Positions 10,701 to 19,018 of a DNA stretch of 64,000 nt are shown here, piece by piece. Location of the stretch: assembly GCA_942493235.1 (NCBI GenBank), contig OW818676.1, forward strand, positions 3,658,001 to 3,722,000. The letters are read 5' to 3'. Below the pieces are notes generated by a model. It made no database searches. It was not told the origin of the DNA and saw only the letters and a list, made by a program, of their open reading frames with translations. Positions within the stretch are counted from its first letter, which is position 1, and every line of letters begins with the position of its first letter. The DNA is from ENR-C587 sp942493235. Its GTDB lineage: Bacteria > Bacteroidota > Ignavibacteria > Kapaibacteriales > UBA2268. The position numbers were made by a program, and so were the translations under genes.

Positions 10701-11252
10701 AAAGCAAGCATGAGGCTGAGGTCTGGTATAAGCGTCTTGGCTAATAGAGAGCTCTTTTGTATCAGGGTCAATATAGTAATGACCTTGTTTATTACCGCTG
10801 ATGCCATAAGCCCAAAACAGACCGGTATTAAACCATTGAGGTGAATTCGGAGCTACCATCTGGCTCAATAGCATATAAACTAATTCTTCATAGAAAGCAG
10901 AAGCATCTTCGTCTGTGTCGAAGTATTTATATTTTTTGCCCCAATCCTGCCAAGCTCCGGCTAAACGGTGGGCAACTTGTTTCATAGAGGTTTCTTGACC
11001 AAGCACTTGAGTACCGTCTTCGTTTAAAATAGGCGTTCCATCGGCATTGAACTGAGGGACTCCTGTCTTACGAAAGTATTTCTGGGCTAATATGTCAGTA
11101 GCAACTTGTGACCATTGCTTAGGAACTTCAATATTATGCTGTTCAAATACTACTGTACCATTTGGATTACGTAAAATTGAGCTGCGAAGTTCATACTCGA
11201 ATTTATCGTAAACCGATTCCCCGGCTATTGTAAACCATCTACGAATTTTCAT
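7767..11252 (-). CDS. nrdJ: Adenosylcobalamin-dependent (class II) ribonucleoside-diphosphate reductase
   Basis: The 1161-aa protein reduces ribonucleotides to deoxyribonucleotides using a radical made from coenzyme B12, without oxygen or a small subunit. The active-site region NPCSEYMFLDDTACNLASIN holds the catalytic Asn-Cys-Glu set; the partner redox cysteine is in PHACFIQSVSDD. The C-terminal tail carries paired cysteines (EQCEHCG, SCTVCEDCGSTSGCS), typical of the zinc-binding/redox-shuttle tail of vitamin B12-dependent NrdJ. Length fits the long NrdJ form. No other nrd gene is in the window, and I see neither a convincing NrdR box nor a cobalamin riboswitch in the 200 bp upstream. It implies the cell makes or imports B12. 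Confidence 0.93.
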   Translation of the reverse strand: MKIRRWFTIAGESVYDKFEYELRSSILRNPNGTVVFEQHNIEVPKQWSQVATDILAQKYFRKTGVPQFNADGTPILNEDGTQVLGQETSMKQVAHRLAGAWQDWGKKYKYFDTDEDASAFYEELVYMLLSQMVAPNSPQWFNTGLFWAYGISGNKQGHYYIDPDTKELSISQDAYTRPQPHACFIQSVSDDLINEGGIFDLALREARIFKYGSGTGSNFSNLRGSGEHLSGGGYSSGLMSFLKIFDRAAGAIKSGGTTRRAAKMVIINIDHPDIEEFIEWKSKEEEKVAALVAGSKINSTFLSAIVDSAMKNGTDINTNLELKILIEKAAHRGVLTNYIYRVLSLVEQGFTNINFDEFNTHYEGEAYITVSGQNSNNSVRVTNDFMHAVINDQDWELKWRTNNEKCRTVRARDLWDKINMAAWKSADPGLQFDSTINEWHTCPKSGRINASNPCSEYMFLDDTACNLASINLVKFYDENKGEFLVEDYRHAIRLWTIVLEISVLMAQFPSKPMAQLSYDFRTLGLGYANIGSLLMINGIAYDSPEALAYTGAVTSILTAESYATSAEMAKEIGTFDKYKDNADDMLRVIRNHRRAAYNAKPEEYEGLTITPMGIEPKYCPDYLVKASKDCWDKALSLGEKHGYRNAQVTVLAPTGTIGLVMDCDTTGIEPDFAVVKFKKLSGGGYFKIVNQSVRKALVKLRYTDKQISDIENYSKGYGTLKSCPTINWKKLKEKGFTDKNIEIIEKQLVSAFDIKFVFNKWTLGEDALKKVGISDEQLENPYLNLLEAIGFTKDEIEKANDYVCGTMMLEKAPHIKDEHLPVFDTANKCGKYGQRYIGYMAHVRIMASAQPFISGAISKTVNMPSEAKVAEIGDVYVQSWKLMLKAIALYRDGSKLSQPLNSSLVEGLDEIVTLGDENTLDETLGAKDVQEKIIEKLVYSPSRMKLPKKRSGHIREAYIGGHKVFLRTGEYDDGNLGEIFIDMYKEGASFRGLLNSFAILVSKALQYGVPLSELVDTFTFTRFDPAGPVQGHEAIKYSTSILDYVFRSLGYDYLHRSDFVHVKAVDEDHHNGHHNSTNISPVGNFEDKKEDYAPLMVEVEEQDYPLSINGNAGNGHKTALKNEAKAIGYTGEQCEHCGSIRVKRSGSCTVCEDCGSTSGCS

Positions 11253-11364
11253 TTTTTACCTATATTAATTTAAGTGTAAAAACCTGATATTTTTTTATTA
11301 AATTTGTTTTCCAAATTTTATGGACAGCAATTTAAGAAAATTATGTAGTGTTTGGCAAATAAAG

Positions 11365-11428
11365 TTTTCCACAATAGATAAGCAAGAGCTTGAACTGTCC
11401 GTAAATACAAAGAAAAAAGTTTTCCACA
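11365..11428. promoter_or_regulatory. Two direct AGTTTTCCACA boxes (DnaA-box-like) between nrdJ and the PAP2 gene
   Basis: TTTTCCACA occurs at 11365-11373 and again at 11420-11428, in the same orientation. It differs by one base from the TTATCCACA DnaA box. The gap separates the divergent nrdJ and PAP2 genes. The pair may be regulatory; the match alone does not prove DnaA binding. Confidence 0.25.
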
Positions 11429-11456
11429 TTATTTTTGGCAATTTATAGGAACTAAA

Positions 11457-12023
11457 ATGGCAGACACTTTGTTCAGTATAGATTTATCGATTTTTTATTT
11501 TATAAATCACAGCATTGCTAACCCTGTAATGGATTTCCTATTCCCAATAATCACAAACGGAAGGAATTGGTTACCCATCTATGCCATTACAATTATTCTA
11601 TTGCTATGGAAGGGCGGTGCCAAAGGCAGAATATGTTCGCTACTATTGGTACTTGGTGTAATAATCTCTGACCAGACCAGTAGTCATTTTTTAAAAGAAA
11701 TTTTCGAGAGAGACCGACCATTTAATTATTTATCTGATGTAAGAAAATTAGTTGGAGCCGGAGGTAAGTCGTTCCCCTCTTCTCACTCGGTAAATAATTT
11801 CTGTGCAGCATTTATCCTTTCGTTTTTCTATCGCAATAGGCAAGTAATCTTTTATTCAATAGCCGGTACTATAGCCTTTACGCGAGTTTATATAGGTGTT
11901 CACTATCCGTCTGATGTGCTGGCAGGTGCAATAATAGGATTAATATTAGGATATTTAATTATCAAAGCAAGTATTTATTTATCTAAAAGAATATTTAAGT
12001 ACGATTTAGTTGCAAAATTGTAA
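11457..12023 (+). CDS. PAP2-family membrane phosphatase
   Basis: Protein of 188 aa with about five or six membrane segments and the three PAP2 phosphatase motifs: KEIFERDRPF (K-x6-RP), SFPSSHS (PSxH) and TRVYIGVHYPSD (SR-x5-H-x3-D, with Thr in place of the usual Ser). Such enzymes remove phosphate from lipid phosphates; many bacterial members recycle undecaprenyl pyrophosphate for cell-wall synthesis, others act on phosphatidic acid or lipid A. Substrate cannot be told from sequence. The ATG has TAGGA 7 nt upstream. It is followed by a 54-bp gap to the next gene on the same strand, so co-transcription is possible but not obvious. Confidence 0.88.
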   Translation: MADTLFSIDLSIFYFINHSIANPVMDFLFPIITNGRNWLPIYAITIILLLWKGGAKGRICSLLLVLGVIISDQTSSHFLKEIFERDRPFNYLSDVRKLVGAGGKSFPSSHSVNNFCAAFILSFFYRNRQVIFYSIAGTIAFTRVYIGVHYPSDVLAGAIIGLILGYLIIKASIYLSKRIFKYDLVAKL

Positions 12024-12077
12024 GAAAATAGCTATTTTGTATTCTTAATATTAATATAAAACTTATGGGGTGATACT

Positions 12078-15000
12078 ATGCGCATTTTTTACATTATTTT
12101 TGTGTTTTTAGCTCTAAGTTTGAATGCTTTAGCTCAGAGCAGCGGAACTGATTTCTGGTTTGCTGTGCCACATATTCAGAAAGCAGTTGGTGAAAGAGTG
12201 AGAACAAATGAAACTAATTCACCAATCGAACTGTGGATAACTACAGAGCAAGCAACAACGATTGATTTATTCGACGCTAATAATTCTTTAATACAAACCA
12301 AAAATATAGAAGCTAATTCGTCGGTATATATTTCGATTAACGATTCTTACTTAAATCAAACTGTCGAGACTGTTTCAAAAAACGCTTTACACTTAGTATC
12401 TACATCACCAATTAGTGTTACATTATATATATCATATCAAATATCCGGCGAAGCAATTACAATTCTCCCCACCGATATGCTCGGAAAAATGTATTATTCA
12501 ATGAACTTATATCAAGATAAACTGAAATTCGCTGATAATACGGTTCAGGTTACTGTTCCCCAAATCTTAATAGTCGCTACAGAAAATACTACAGTTCAAT
12601 TTAATCCGACTGTAAAAACTAAATCAGGGAGATTGCCCGGTAGTGTTTATAATGTCAATTTAAAAAAGGGCGAAATATATTTAATTGAGCCCGATACTAA
12701 TAGTTTTTTAGTACATACTTGGGAGTCTGATCTAACTGGCACCTATATAAGTGCCGATAAACCAATAGCTGTTTTTTCCGGACATACAAAGGGTGCTTTT
12801 CCGCGTATGCCGGTCTCTAATTGGAATTACAAAACTGATTTTATGCGTTCTCCGTATATAGATCAGATGTTACCTATAGAAAGTGCCGGCAATGAATATA
12901 TTTCAGTTCCTACAATTTTCCAAGGCAGAACTACAGGATACGGAACAATATCTGAAGATAAAGGTGATATCATCAGATTTTTAGCTATTGAAGATAATAC
13001 TACTATTTTTCAAAATGATGAAGTAAACGGCGGTGTTACAAAATTGATTACTATCAATAAAGGACAAGATTATAAAATAATGGAGCAGACTGAACCCTCA
13101 TATTACTATACAGATAAGAAAGTATTAGTTTGTCAATATTCAAAATCTTGGGTAAGAAACAATTCATATACTAATATCGGTGAGGGCATGATGCGAACCC
13201 TTATCCCAAATAGCTTATGGGTCAGCTCTACTTCTTTTAATTGTTCAAAGGGTACTGTATCGAGTTTTTTAAGTTTAATTTTTAAAACAAAGGATAAAAG
13301 CAAATTATATTTAGATGGAAAATCGATTTATCAAGATTTCAGCTCAAAAATAAAATCAATTAAAGGAACTTCATACTCATATTTGAGTACATCAATAAGT
13401 TCCGGTAATCATAATATAACGACTTCTAAAGGCGGGGTTCGCTTTTGTGCTTATTTCTACGGGAATTTCGACGGTAATATGGATGCTTTTGCTTATGGCT
13501 CATTTGCCGGTATTACAAATGATAAATCCTGTGATGATTCATTATTTGTTGAGCATCAGGTGGACTGCGATAAATATTTTATCCATTCCTCATCTTTCGA
13601 TTTAGACCCTTATCAATCTTGCACTTCTATTAAAAATGTCAGAATTGATAAGACTACCTCAAAAAATGTAGAGCTTATTAATGACCCTTCACAGACAAAT
13701 ACTATAAGTGAGAATTTCCATATAGCGAAAATTATTGACAAATCTATCACTACGCATTTCGACGTAATTATCGAAACTTATAGCGGTATCAAAGATACTT
13801 TACAATTCGACTATATACCTGAATCAATCGTCAGCTGTGATCAGAGTTTAGTTGATTTCGGCATTCAGGCAAAAAATATTGAAAAAAGCAGATTTGTGGA
13901 AATTCAAAATACTACTCAAAATCAAATTGTAATAAAAAGACTATTTTTCAAGCATAACACTAACGAATTCAGCCTGAGTAATGTAGAAGGAATTTTTATT
14001 GAACCACTTGAAAATGTACAAATTGAAATTAAAGCTAAAATGCTAAATGATTCTCCGGGATATTTGATTGATACATTAGTTGCCGAATTTGACTGCCCTA
14101 TTAATCAGTTATGCCAGGTAATAATCAATTCCGGCGAACCTATTATACAATCTTCTGATGTTTCCATAGATAACATTTCGCCTTTCTATCAGACCTATGA
14201 AGTACCGATTACTATCCAAAATTCAGGTCCCGTAGATGCTACAATTGATAATATAACATTTGATAATAATGTAAATTTCAGTTTTACCCAGAATTCGTTA
14301 GTGCCGGTTGTCATCCCAGCTAATAGTTCGCAGGAGTTTATCATAAACTATATGCCAAATAAAGAAGTCAACAAAACTCATAAAACTACAGCTTCAATAA
14401 TTTGCTCTAATTCTACAGCAGCTAATGCAAATTTCAACATAGAATGTTCTACAAGTTACTTGATTTTTAGATTGAATAACTTTGATTGGGGCTTGCGAGG
14501 AATAACAGAAGATACTAATAAATATTCAGCTGATATTACGCTTTTAAATTGTTGTGATTCCGGCACTGTTAAAATCAAACAAATTTCTATTGAATCGGAT
14601 ACTCCAAATATTTTTACGATTGATAATAGTTCGTATGCATCTATTCTTAATACATTTATGGAAATTGATGACCAATATAGTCTGAAACTATATTTCTCAC
14701 CCAAAGAAAAAATCCTTTACACCGGAATTCTTAAAATATTATTAGAGAAGTACAATACGCAAATAGAAGTAACATGTAATCTATCAGGAATGGGTATTAC
14801 CCCAATTTCAGTATTAGAGAATAATCCGAGTAAATTATCGGTAAAACCAAATCCAAGTAGTGGAAATACAATTTTATCGTATCAATTAACTAAAGAATCA
14901 GATACTGAAATTAACATCTATGATATGTCTGGTAAACTTATTGAGAACATTTATAGGGGATATTCCGATGAAAAATATCATGAACTAAATATTTCAAATT

Positions 15001-15089
15001 TAGTATCTAAACTTTCTAACGGGACATATAATATTGTAATTCAATACGGAAAGATTGAAGATTCAATTAGATTTGTTGTAAGTAAATAA
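12078..15089 (+). CDS. T9SS-secreted IgGFc-binding-like surface protein
   Basis: Protein of 1003 aa. A signal peptide ending ...LSLNALAQ leads into SSGTDFWFAVP, the start of the IgGFc-binding N-terminal domain family (to about residue 470). Then come two or three Ig-like beta-sandwich modules (about 600-890). The last ~80 residues form a T9SS type A sorting domain: KPNPSSGNTILSYQL, then INIYDMSGKLIE and a final NGTYNIVIQ...RFVVSK strand. The protein should pass the inner membrane by Sec and the outer membrane by T9SS, ending on the cell surface or outside. In this phylum the IgGFc-like domain is a general surface module; binding of antibody should not be assumed. PorX, a T9SS regulator, is encoded at 20628-22202. 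Confidence 0.88.
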   Translation: MRIFYIIFVFLALSLNALAQSSGTDFWFAVPHIQKAVGERVRTNETNSPIELWITTEQATTIDLFDANNSLIQTKNIEANSSVYISINDSYLNQTVETVSKNALHLVSTSPISVTLYISYQISGEAITILPTDMLGKMYYSMNLYQDKLKFADNTVQVTVPQILIVATENTTVQFNPTVKTKSGRLPGSVYNVNLKKGEIYLIEPDTNSFLVHTWESDLTGTYISADKPIAVFSGHTKGAFPRMPVSNWNYKTDFMRSPYIDQMLPIESAGNEYISVPTIFQGRTTGYGTISEDKGDIIRFLAIEDNTTIFQNDEVNGGVTKLITINKGQDYKIMEQTEPSYYYTDKKVLVCQYSKSWVRNNSYTNIGEGMMRTLIPNSLWVSSTSFNCSKGTVSSFLSLIFKTKDKSKLYLDGKSIYQDFSSKIKSIKGTSYSYLSTSISSGNHNITTSKGGVRFCAYFYGNFDGNMDAFAYGSFAGITNDKSCDDSLFVEHQVDCDKYFIHSSSFDLDPYQSCTSIKNVRIDKTTSKNVELINDPSQTNTISENFHIAKIIDKSITTHFDVIIETYSGIKDTLQFDYIPESIVSCDQSLVDFGIQAKNIEKSRFVEIQNTTQNQIVIKRLFFKHNTNEFSLSNVEGIFIEPLENVQIEIKAKMLNDSPGYLIDTLVAEFDCPINQLCQVIINSGEPIIQSSDVSIDNISPFYQTYEVPITIQNSGPVDATIDNITFDNNVNFSFTQNSLVPVVIPANSSQEFIINYMPNKEVNKTHKTTASIICSNSTAANANFNIECSTSYLIFRLNNFDWGLRGITEDTNKYSADITLLNCCDSGTVKIKQISIESDTPNIFTIDNSSYASILNTFMEIDDQYSLKLYFSPKEKILYTGILKILLEKYNTQIEVTCNLSGMGITPISVLENNPSKLSVKPNPSSGNTILSYQLTKESDTEINIYDMSGKLIENIYRGYSDEKYHELNISNLVSKLSNGTYNIVIQYGKIEDSIRFVVSK

Positions 15090-15132
15090 ATAAGTACTAA
15101 AGTAACGATTTAATGATATGTTTGTTTTCTAT

Positions 15133-15154
15133 ACCCCACGCCGAAGCGTGGGGT
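15133..15154. terminator. CCCCACGC hairpin with CGAA loop, first of two
   Basis: ACCCCACGC / GCGTGGGGT, 9-bp stem closed by a CGAA tetraloop, between convergent genes. The hairpin and its flank are repeated 52 bp downstream, and the structure probably ends transcription in both directions. Confidence 0.6.
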
Positions 15155-15184
15155 TGATTATTAAATAGGATTTCTTCTTCATAT

Positions 15185-15206
15185 ACCCCACGCCGAAGCG
15201 TGGGGT
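15185..15206. terminator. CCCCACGC hairpin with CGAA loop, second of two
   Basis: Identical stem and loop to 15133-15154; the two sit in a direct repeat with a 52-bp period (ATACCCCACG...TTGATTATTA). Confidence 0.6.
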
Positions 15207-15233
15207 TGATTATTATATGTTATATAATCAATA

Positions 15234-16598
15234 TTATATCTTGAAAGTATAAATCAATATCAAATTATTAGGAGTATCATCATTTTTATTAGGCGTGGTA
15301 ACAGTACCTCTGAATGTTTTAACAGAATTACCTCTCTGAATAATTCTTACTTCATAATTTTTCGGAACCGAACCACTGAAAGGATTTGCATAAACACTAT
15401 ATGTACCTTTAGGTATTGACTTTGTACTGAAAATATTCTCGGTAGCATATCCTTCACCGGTAGTCCAGTCTCGGTCAAGCTTTATACTACTGTCTTGATT
15501 GTTTTTGTTATACCAACAAACGTGTGAACCATTAGGACCAAATAAATGCAAGTCAATATCTGTTCCAGTTCCGTAACTATTAACCCAAGTAAGAGTAGCT
15601 TGGAATTCACCGGTACCAAAAGGTGTATCAGGATTAGGCCATTGAGGCGGTGTACCGGTTACCCAGTCGCCACCGGATAATTGAATATGAGTCCAGCCTG
15701 ACCAATTAGCCCAGTCCCAGCTTTGAGTATTTGAAAACCCGCCCAAGTCCATACTAATTATATTACTATAATATTGAGTTTCTCCCGGTAGTGTAGAAAA
15801 AGTACCTCGTCTTATACGACTGATTTCCAATCCGTAGGTACCCTGAGGAATACCGCCTAAGCGAGTAACACTGGCGGGACCGCTTGCACTAGTATTACTT
15901 CCTGTACCGCCACTTGTGCCAACTATACCTGTGCCGGCATCTTCAGAATATTTAGGGGTAAAGCTGACTACCAATATCGTATAGTAATATTCCGAACCCG
16001 GGTGCTCCATAATGAAACCACCGGACTTGTGCAGTTCTTGTAATACCGGAGATTTCTTACCTATCGTATTTGTTTCTATAACAACTGCAAAATATCCTAA
16101 TTCGAAAGTAGAAGCTCCCAACAGTTTATTATTAGCGTCAATGTCACAAATAGGAACTACAATCCAAGTACCATTTTTCTCATCTAATCTGAGAATTTTA
16201 ACACCATCTAATGATGTTAAAGATTGAGCCGACAAATAAACGAAAAGTGGTGATGTAAATATAAATGATGAAGGACTGAATTTTACAATATCACCAACTA
16301 ATTGATATTTAGAAGGTATCTGAATTGGAATATCACTTATGGTCAAGTCATATTCAATAGAGAATGATACTTCTCCAGAATTGCCCTCGGTATTATTCCC
16401 AATAGAACCTGCCGGAACAATTATCTTAGCTCCGCTCACAGCAGAGAGGGTTCCACCTGATAAATTACTGAATGTCTGGACTACGCCGGTGCCCAATACA
16501 TCATTATCATTAGGATTTAACGATATATCATCGCCTTTGTCGCAAGCAATTAGCACTACTAATAATAGCATTAAAACTGATTTCAATATGTTTTTCAT
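15234..16598 (-). CDS. Lipoprotein with ZU5-like and YfaP/DUF2135-like domains
   Basis: Protein of 454 aa. The signal peptide ends with lipobox LIAC (C19), followed by DKGDD, so it is lipid-anchored in the envelope. Residues about 45-180 resemble a ZU5-type beta domain (GAKIIVPAGSI..., ending in a strand with FELGYFAVVIE). The C-terminal ~120 residues resemble the YfaP/DUF2135 fold (LTWVNSYGTGTDIDLHLFGPNG, then PKGTYSVYANPF). I do not know its substrate; these beta domains are usually protein-interaction or carbohydrate-associated modules. The start is preceded by an AAGGGG ribosome site. It lies 42 bp downstream of the SH3/barrel gene and likely shares its transcript. Confidence 0.75.
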   Translation of the reverse strand: MKNILKSVLMLLLVVLIACDKGDDISLNPNDNDVLGTGVVQTFSNLSGGTLSAVSGAKIIVPAGSIGNNTEGNSGEVSFSIEYDLTISDIPIQIPSKYQLVGDIVKFSPSSFIFTSPLFVYLSAQSLTSLDGVKILRLDEKNGTWIVVPICDIDANNKLLGASTFELGYFAVVIETNTIGKKSPVLQELHKSGGFIMEHPGSEYYYTILVVSFTPKYSEDAGTGIVGTSGGTGSNTSASGPASVTRLGGIPQGTYGLEISRIRRGTFSTLPGETQYYSNIISMDLGGFSNTQSWDWANWSGWTHIQLSGGDWVTGTPPQWPNPDTPFGTGEFQATLTWVNSYGTGTDIDLHLFGPNGSHVCWYNKNNQDSSIKLDRDWTTGEGYATENIFSTKSIPKGTYSVYANPFSGSVPKNYEVRIIQRGNSVKTFRGTVTTPNKNDDTPNNLILIYTFKI

Positions 16599-16640
16599 CT
16601 TTTTCCCCTTATAATGTTAAATTCTCTAATTCTGATTTTA

Positions 16641-17540
16641 TTAAAATCTAAATAAATCAATACCGATTGTAAAATATAAACATGTATTTTTTACGTCAAC
16701 AGGGTCAGAGCCATCGTTAACAGTAGTTAATCCATGGTAATAACGCATATCAATGTACATTGGTAAATTTCCTAAACCGAACTGACAGCCGGCGCCGATT
16801 ACTATGCCGTAGTCAATCTTCTTTATATCATCAAAGACGTATGTTTTGCTTGAAGTTACCATTGCATTATTACTATTATAGGCTATATCAAAACCACCGT
16901 TAAAATAGAAGCAATTTGTTCTCTCTAATTGGTAGCGTAGCATAATGGGCAACTCTATATAATCGAGCTTAATGGTAACATCTTCACTGCCGATAGGACC
17001 TTTACCACCCTTTTGAGTATAAAGAAGCTCTGCCTGAAGTCCAAAATTTTCAGTTATATCATAAATCAAGAAACCTCCACCACTAAGCCCATAACGAAGT
17101 TTTGAATTTTCTTCTACTACATAGTCGCCGATAACTCTTGAAACGCTAAGCCCAGCCTTTAGTCCGGCTCTGAAGCTATAATTAGAATTAGTTCTCAAAA
17201 TCGGTTCCGGATTAGTATATTCGGGCTCAGGCTTGGTGATTACAGGAGTAGTTCCGGGTCTTTCAAGTACTCGTTTATTATAGAATATCTGTAAATTTGA
17301 TTTAAGTATCCACCCTTTGTTATTGTTAGTAGAGACATAGCACCAATTATCTTGGACATCTAACACAACTACTTCGACTCCCTTTGTAAGGGTTCTTAAT
17401 ACTTTTGAATCGGTATCTTTATTCTCATAAACTTTCGCATATTGAGACTCCACCTGAGCTTCATAAGCTTCGGCAAAAGTATTCTCTACTGCAAAAAGTA
17501 ATAAAAACAAAGTAATCGAAAATGTAATTTTAAATTTCAT
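16641..17540 (-). CDS. Outer-membrane beta-barrel protein with N-terminal SH3 domain
   Basis: Protein of 299 aa. A signal peptide (to about residue 23) is followed by a bacterial SH3 domain (about 25-88: AKVYENKDTDSKVLRTLTKG ... NNKGWILKSNL). A Pro-rich linker joins it to a C-terminal barrel of PorT/OMP_b-brl type (about 120-299), with the opening SFRAGLKAGLSVSRV, alternating strands and a terminal phenylalanine (IGIDLFRF). The SH3 part probably binds peptidoglycan or a periplasmic partner while the barrel sits in the outer membrane. It is between two lipoprotein genes on the same strand, suggesting an envelope operon. Confidence 0.8.
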   Translation of the reverse strand: MKFKITFSITLFLLLFAVENTFAEAYEAQVESQYAKVYENKDTDSKVLRTLTKGVEVVVLDVQDNWCYVSTNNNKGWILKSNLQIFYNKRVLERPGTTPVITKPEPEYTNPEPILRTNSNYSFRAGLKAGLSVSRVIGDYVVEENSKLRYGLSGGGFLIYDITENFGLQAELLYTQKGGKGPIGSEDVTIKLDYIELPIMLRYQLERTNCFYFNGGFDIAYNSNNAMVTSSKTYVFDDIKKIDYGIVIGAGCQFGLGNLPMYIDMRYYHGLTTVNDGSDPVDVKNTCLYFTIGIDLFRF

Positions 17541-17564
17541 AAATTTTTCCTTCTTGTTACTTAT

Positions 17565-17618
17565 TCTGTTTACTTAATTCTTTCTGTTTACTTAATTCTC
17601 TCTGTTCACTTAATAATA
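17565..17618. repeat. Three tandem 18-bp repeats (TCTGTTTACTTAATTCTT)
   Basis: Units begin at 17565, 17583 and 17601; the third is diverged (TCTGTTCACTTAATAATA) and overlaps the stop codon of the upstream lipoprotein gene. A partial unit precedes the first. Confidence 0.75.
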
Positions 17619-18175
17619 GTGGATTTAGCATTTTTCTCATACTCATTTGTACGAAGTTTGTTAAGTCTGTCTAGAGCTTCACTTTTACAACCTCGATTAG
17701 TCGAACCGATACGAACTTCCCAAGTACCGTCTTTACGCGGAGTCCAAATTATCTGCTCGAATTTAATCTTTTCGTCTATTGAAATATTAGTCATAGTCGG
17801 GCTCGACACAACAAATGTCTGACACATACGAGTAAAATTAATCTCAGTAGGCTCATCGCTTTTTACTAATTGCAAAAAATATCCGCCATCTGTAGATTCA
17901 AACAAAAGAAAACTTTCTTCGGGGTCTATCCCTTCATAAATAAAATTCACTTCTTGCCCGGTTTTTACAAATTTCTTTTCTCCGTATTGAGTAAATGTAA
18001 TAGTCGGGTTTTCTTTTGATACAAATTCTTCTCCGGTTATAGGTGTAGAGCCGTCTTCGGGAATAGAAACCGAGTTAGGTAACTTAACCAATACCTGTTC
18101 ATTACTCCGGTTATTATTAGTCGAAGTACAAGAAATAGCAAATACAATAATTAAAATTGTGAAAATAATGCGCAT
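17606..18175 (-). CDS. Small lipoprotein of unknown function
   Basis: Protein of about 189 aa beginning MRIIFTILIIVFAISC, with lipobox AISC (C16) followed by TSTNNN. I chose this ATG because GGAG sits 5 nt upstream; an in-frame start 15 nt earlier would add MHGVY and has no better site. The mature part is mostly beta-strand-like with no family I recognise. It is first in a run of three same-strand envelope genes (this, the SH3/barrel protein, the ZU5-like lipoprotein), so a shared envelope role is likely. Confidence 0.7.
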   Translation of the reverse strand: MRIIFTILIIVFAISCTSTNNNRSNEQVLVKLPNSVSIPEDGSTPITGEEFVSKENPTITFTQYGEKKFVKTGQEVNFIYEGIDPEESFLLFESTDGGYFLQLVKSDEPTEINFTRMCQTFVVSSPTMTNISIDEKIKFEQIIWTPRKDGTWEVRIGSTNRGCKSEALDRLNKLRTNEYEKNAKSTIIK

Positions 18176-18190
18176 ATAAACTCCATGCAA

Positions 18191-18713
18191 TATATAAACA
18201 ATGACTATTAGCGTTAGTATTCAATAATATCGTTATGATTTACGTTCATTTTTACAAAATATTTTTATTAATCTGCCAATTTTTTAAAATCATGTTTAGT
18301 TTATTCTAATCCGTAAATTTCGATTAAATTTATTATAAGCCCCCAATGATTAACATAGGTATAATTCTATTTTTTTGATAATATAACAAGAATCTTGCAT
18401 CTTGCAATTTTTATTGTGCAAGCTAATAAATGGCTCTTCGCTGTTTTGAGTTATTAGGGTGGCTGGGGGCTGGTTGTTAGGAATTAGGAATTTTCACGTC
18501 TCCGCACTATGCTCTGCGTAGTGTGGCTTTTCTTCCAACAGCGTAGAATGACGATTTGGAAATATTGTTAATTTTAAAAAACTTATTACTGAGTATTTAT
18601 TTGATTTATCTTTCTTTTATAGATTGCAATATTCCGGTATTTACACAGCCTTAGCCATGTGTTGTTTTAAATAAGTATTATATAACTTATTTTTAAATAT
18701 TAAAGTTAAGGAA
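18191..18713. other. Gene-free stretch with repeat fragments
   Basis: No convincing coding frame. Near 18500-18530 CTCCGCACTATGCTCTGCG is a half-hairpin copy of the CGCACTACGCAGAGCATAGTGCG repeat at 48230. Near 18537-18552, GTAGAATGACGATTTGG is a remnant of the GTCATTCTGA palindrome. Confidence 0.45.
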
Positions 18714-19010
18714 CTTCGCTATTTTAAGTGGGTTAGCAAATATTTGTTATTAGTATAAAGAAAATCCTTATATATCAAACATTGATTTTTGATATTTTAT
18801 TGGATAAATATCTTTGATTTTAAATTTTAACTCCGTCAGGAGTTAAACATCGGTAACATAATGAAATACACCAACACCACTCTCTTGTTTTAACAACAAA
18901 ATGGGAGATAGAGTGTGGGGACTAAGCAATTTTTTTATTACCGATGTTCAACAGCTAACGCTGTTGTAAGAAAGATTTCTTTATTTGCTTACCCACTCAT
19001 AATAGCGAAG
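18714..19010. mobile_element. MITE-like element with 24-bp terminal inverted repeats
   Basis: The ends CTTCGCTATTTTAAGTGGGT (from 18714) and ACCCACTCATAATAGCGAAG (to 19010) are inverted repeats matching at 21 of 24 positions. Inside, AAACATCGGTAAC (about 18845) and TTACCGATGTTCAAC (about 18940) form a second inverted pair. It encodes no protein. The left half recurs at 19812-19948 on the other side of the acidic-protein gene. Confidence 0.55.
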
Positions 19011-19018
19011 AATCAAAG

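Noticed and set aside
11253..11456. Replication origin
   Set aside because: Only two near-matches to a DnaA box and no dnaA, dnaN or cluster of boxes; nrdJ and a PAP2 gene are not origin markers.
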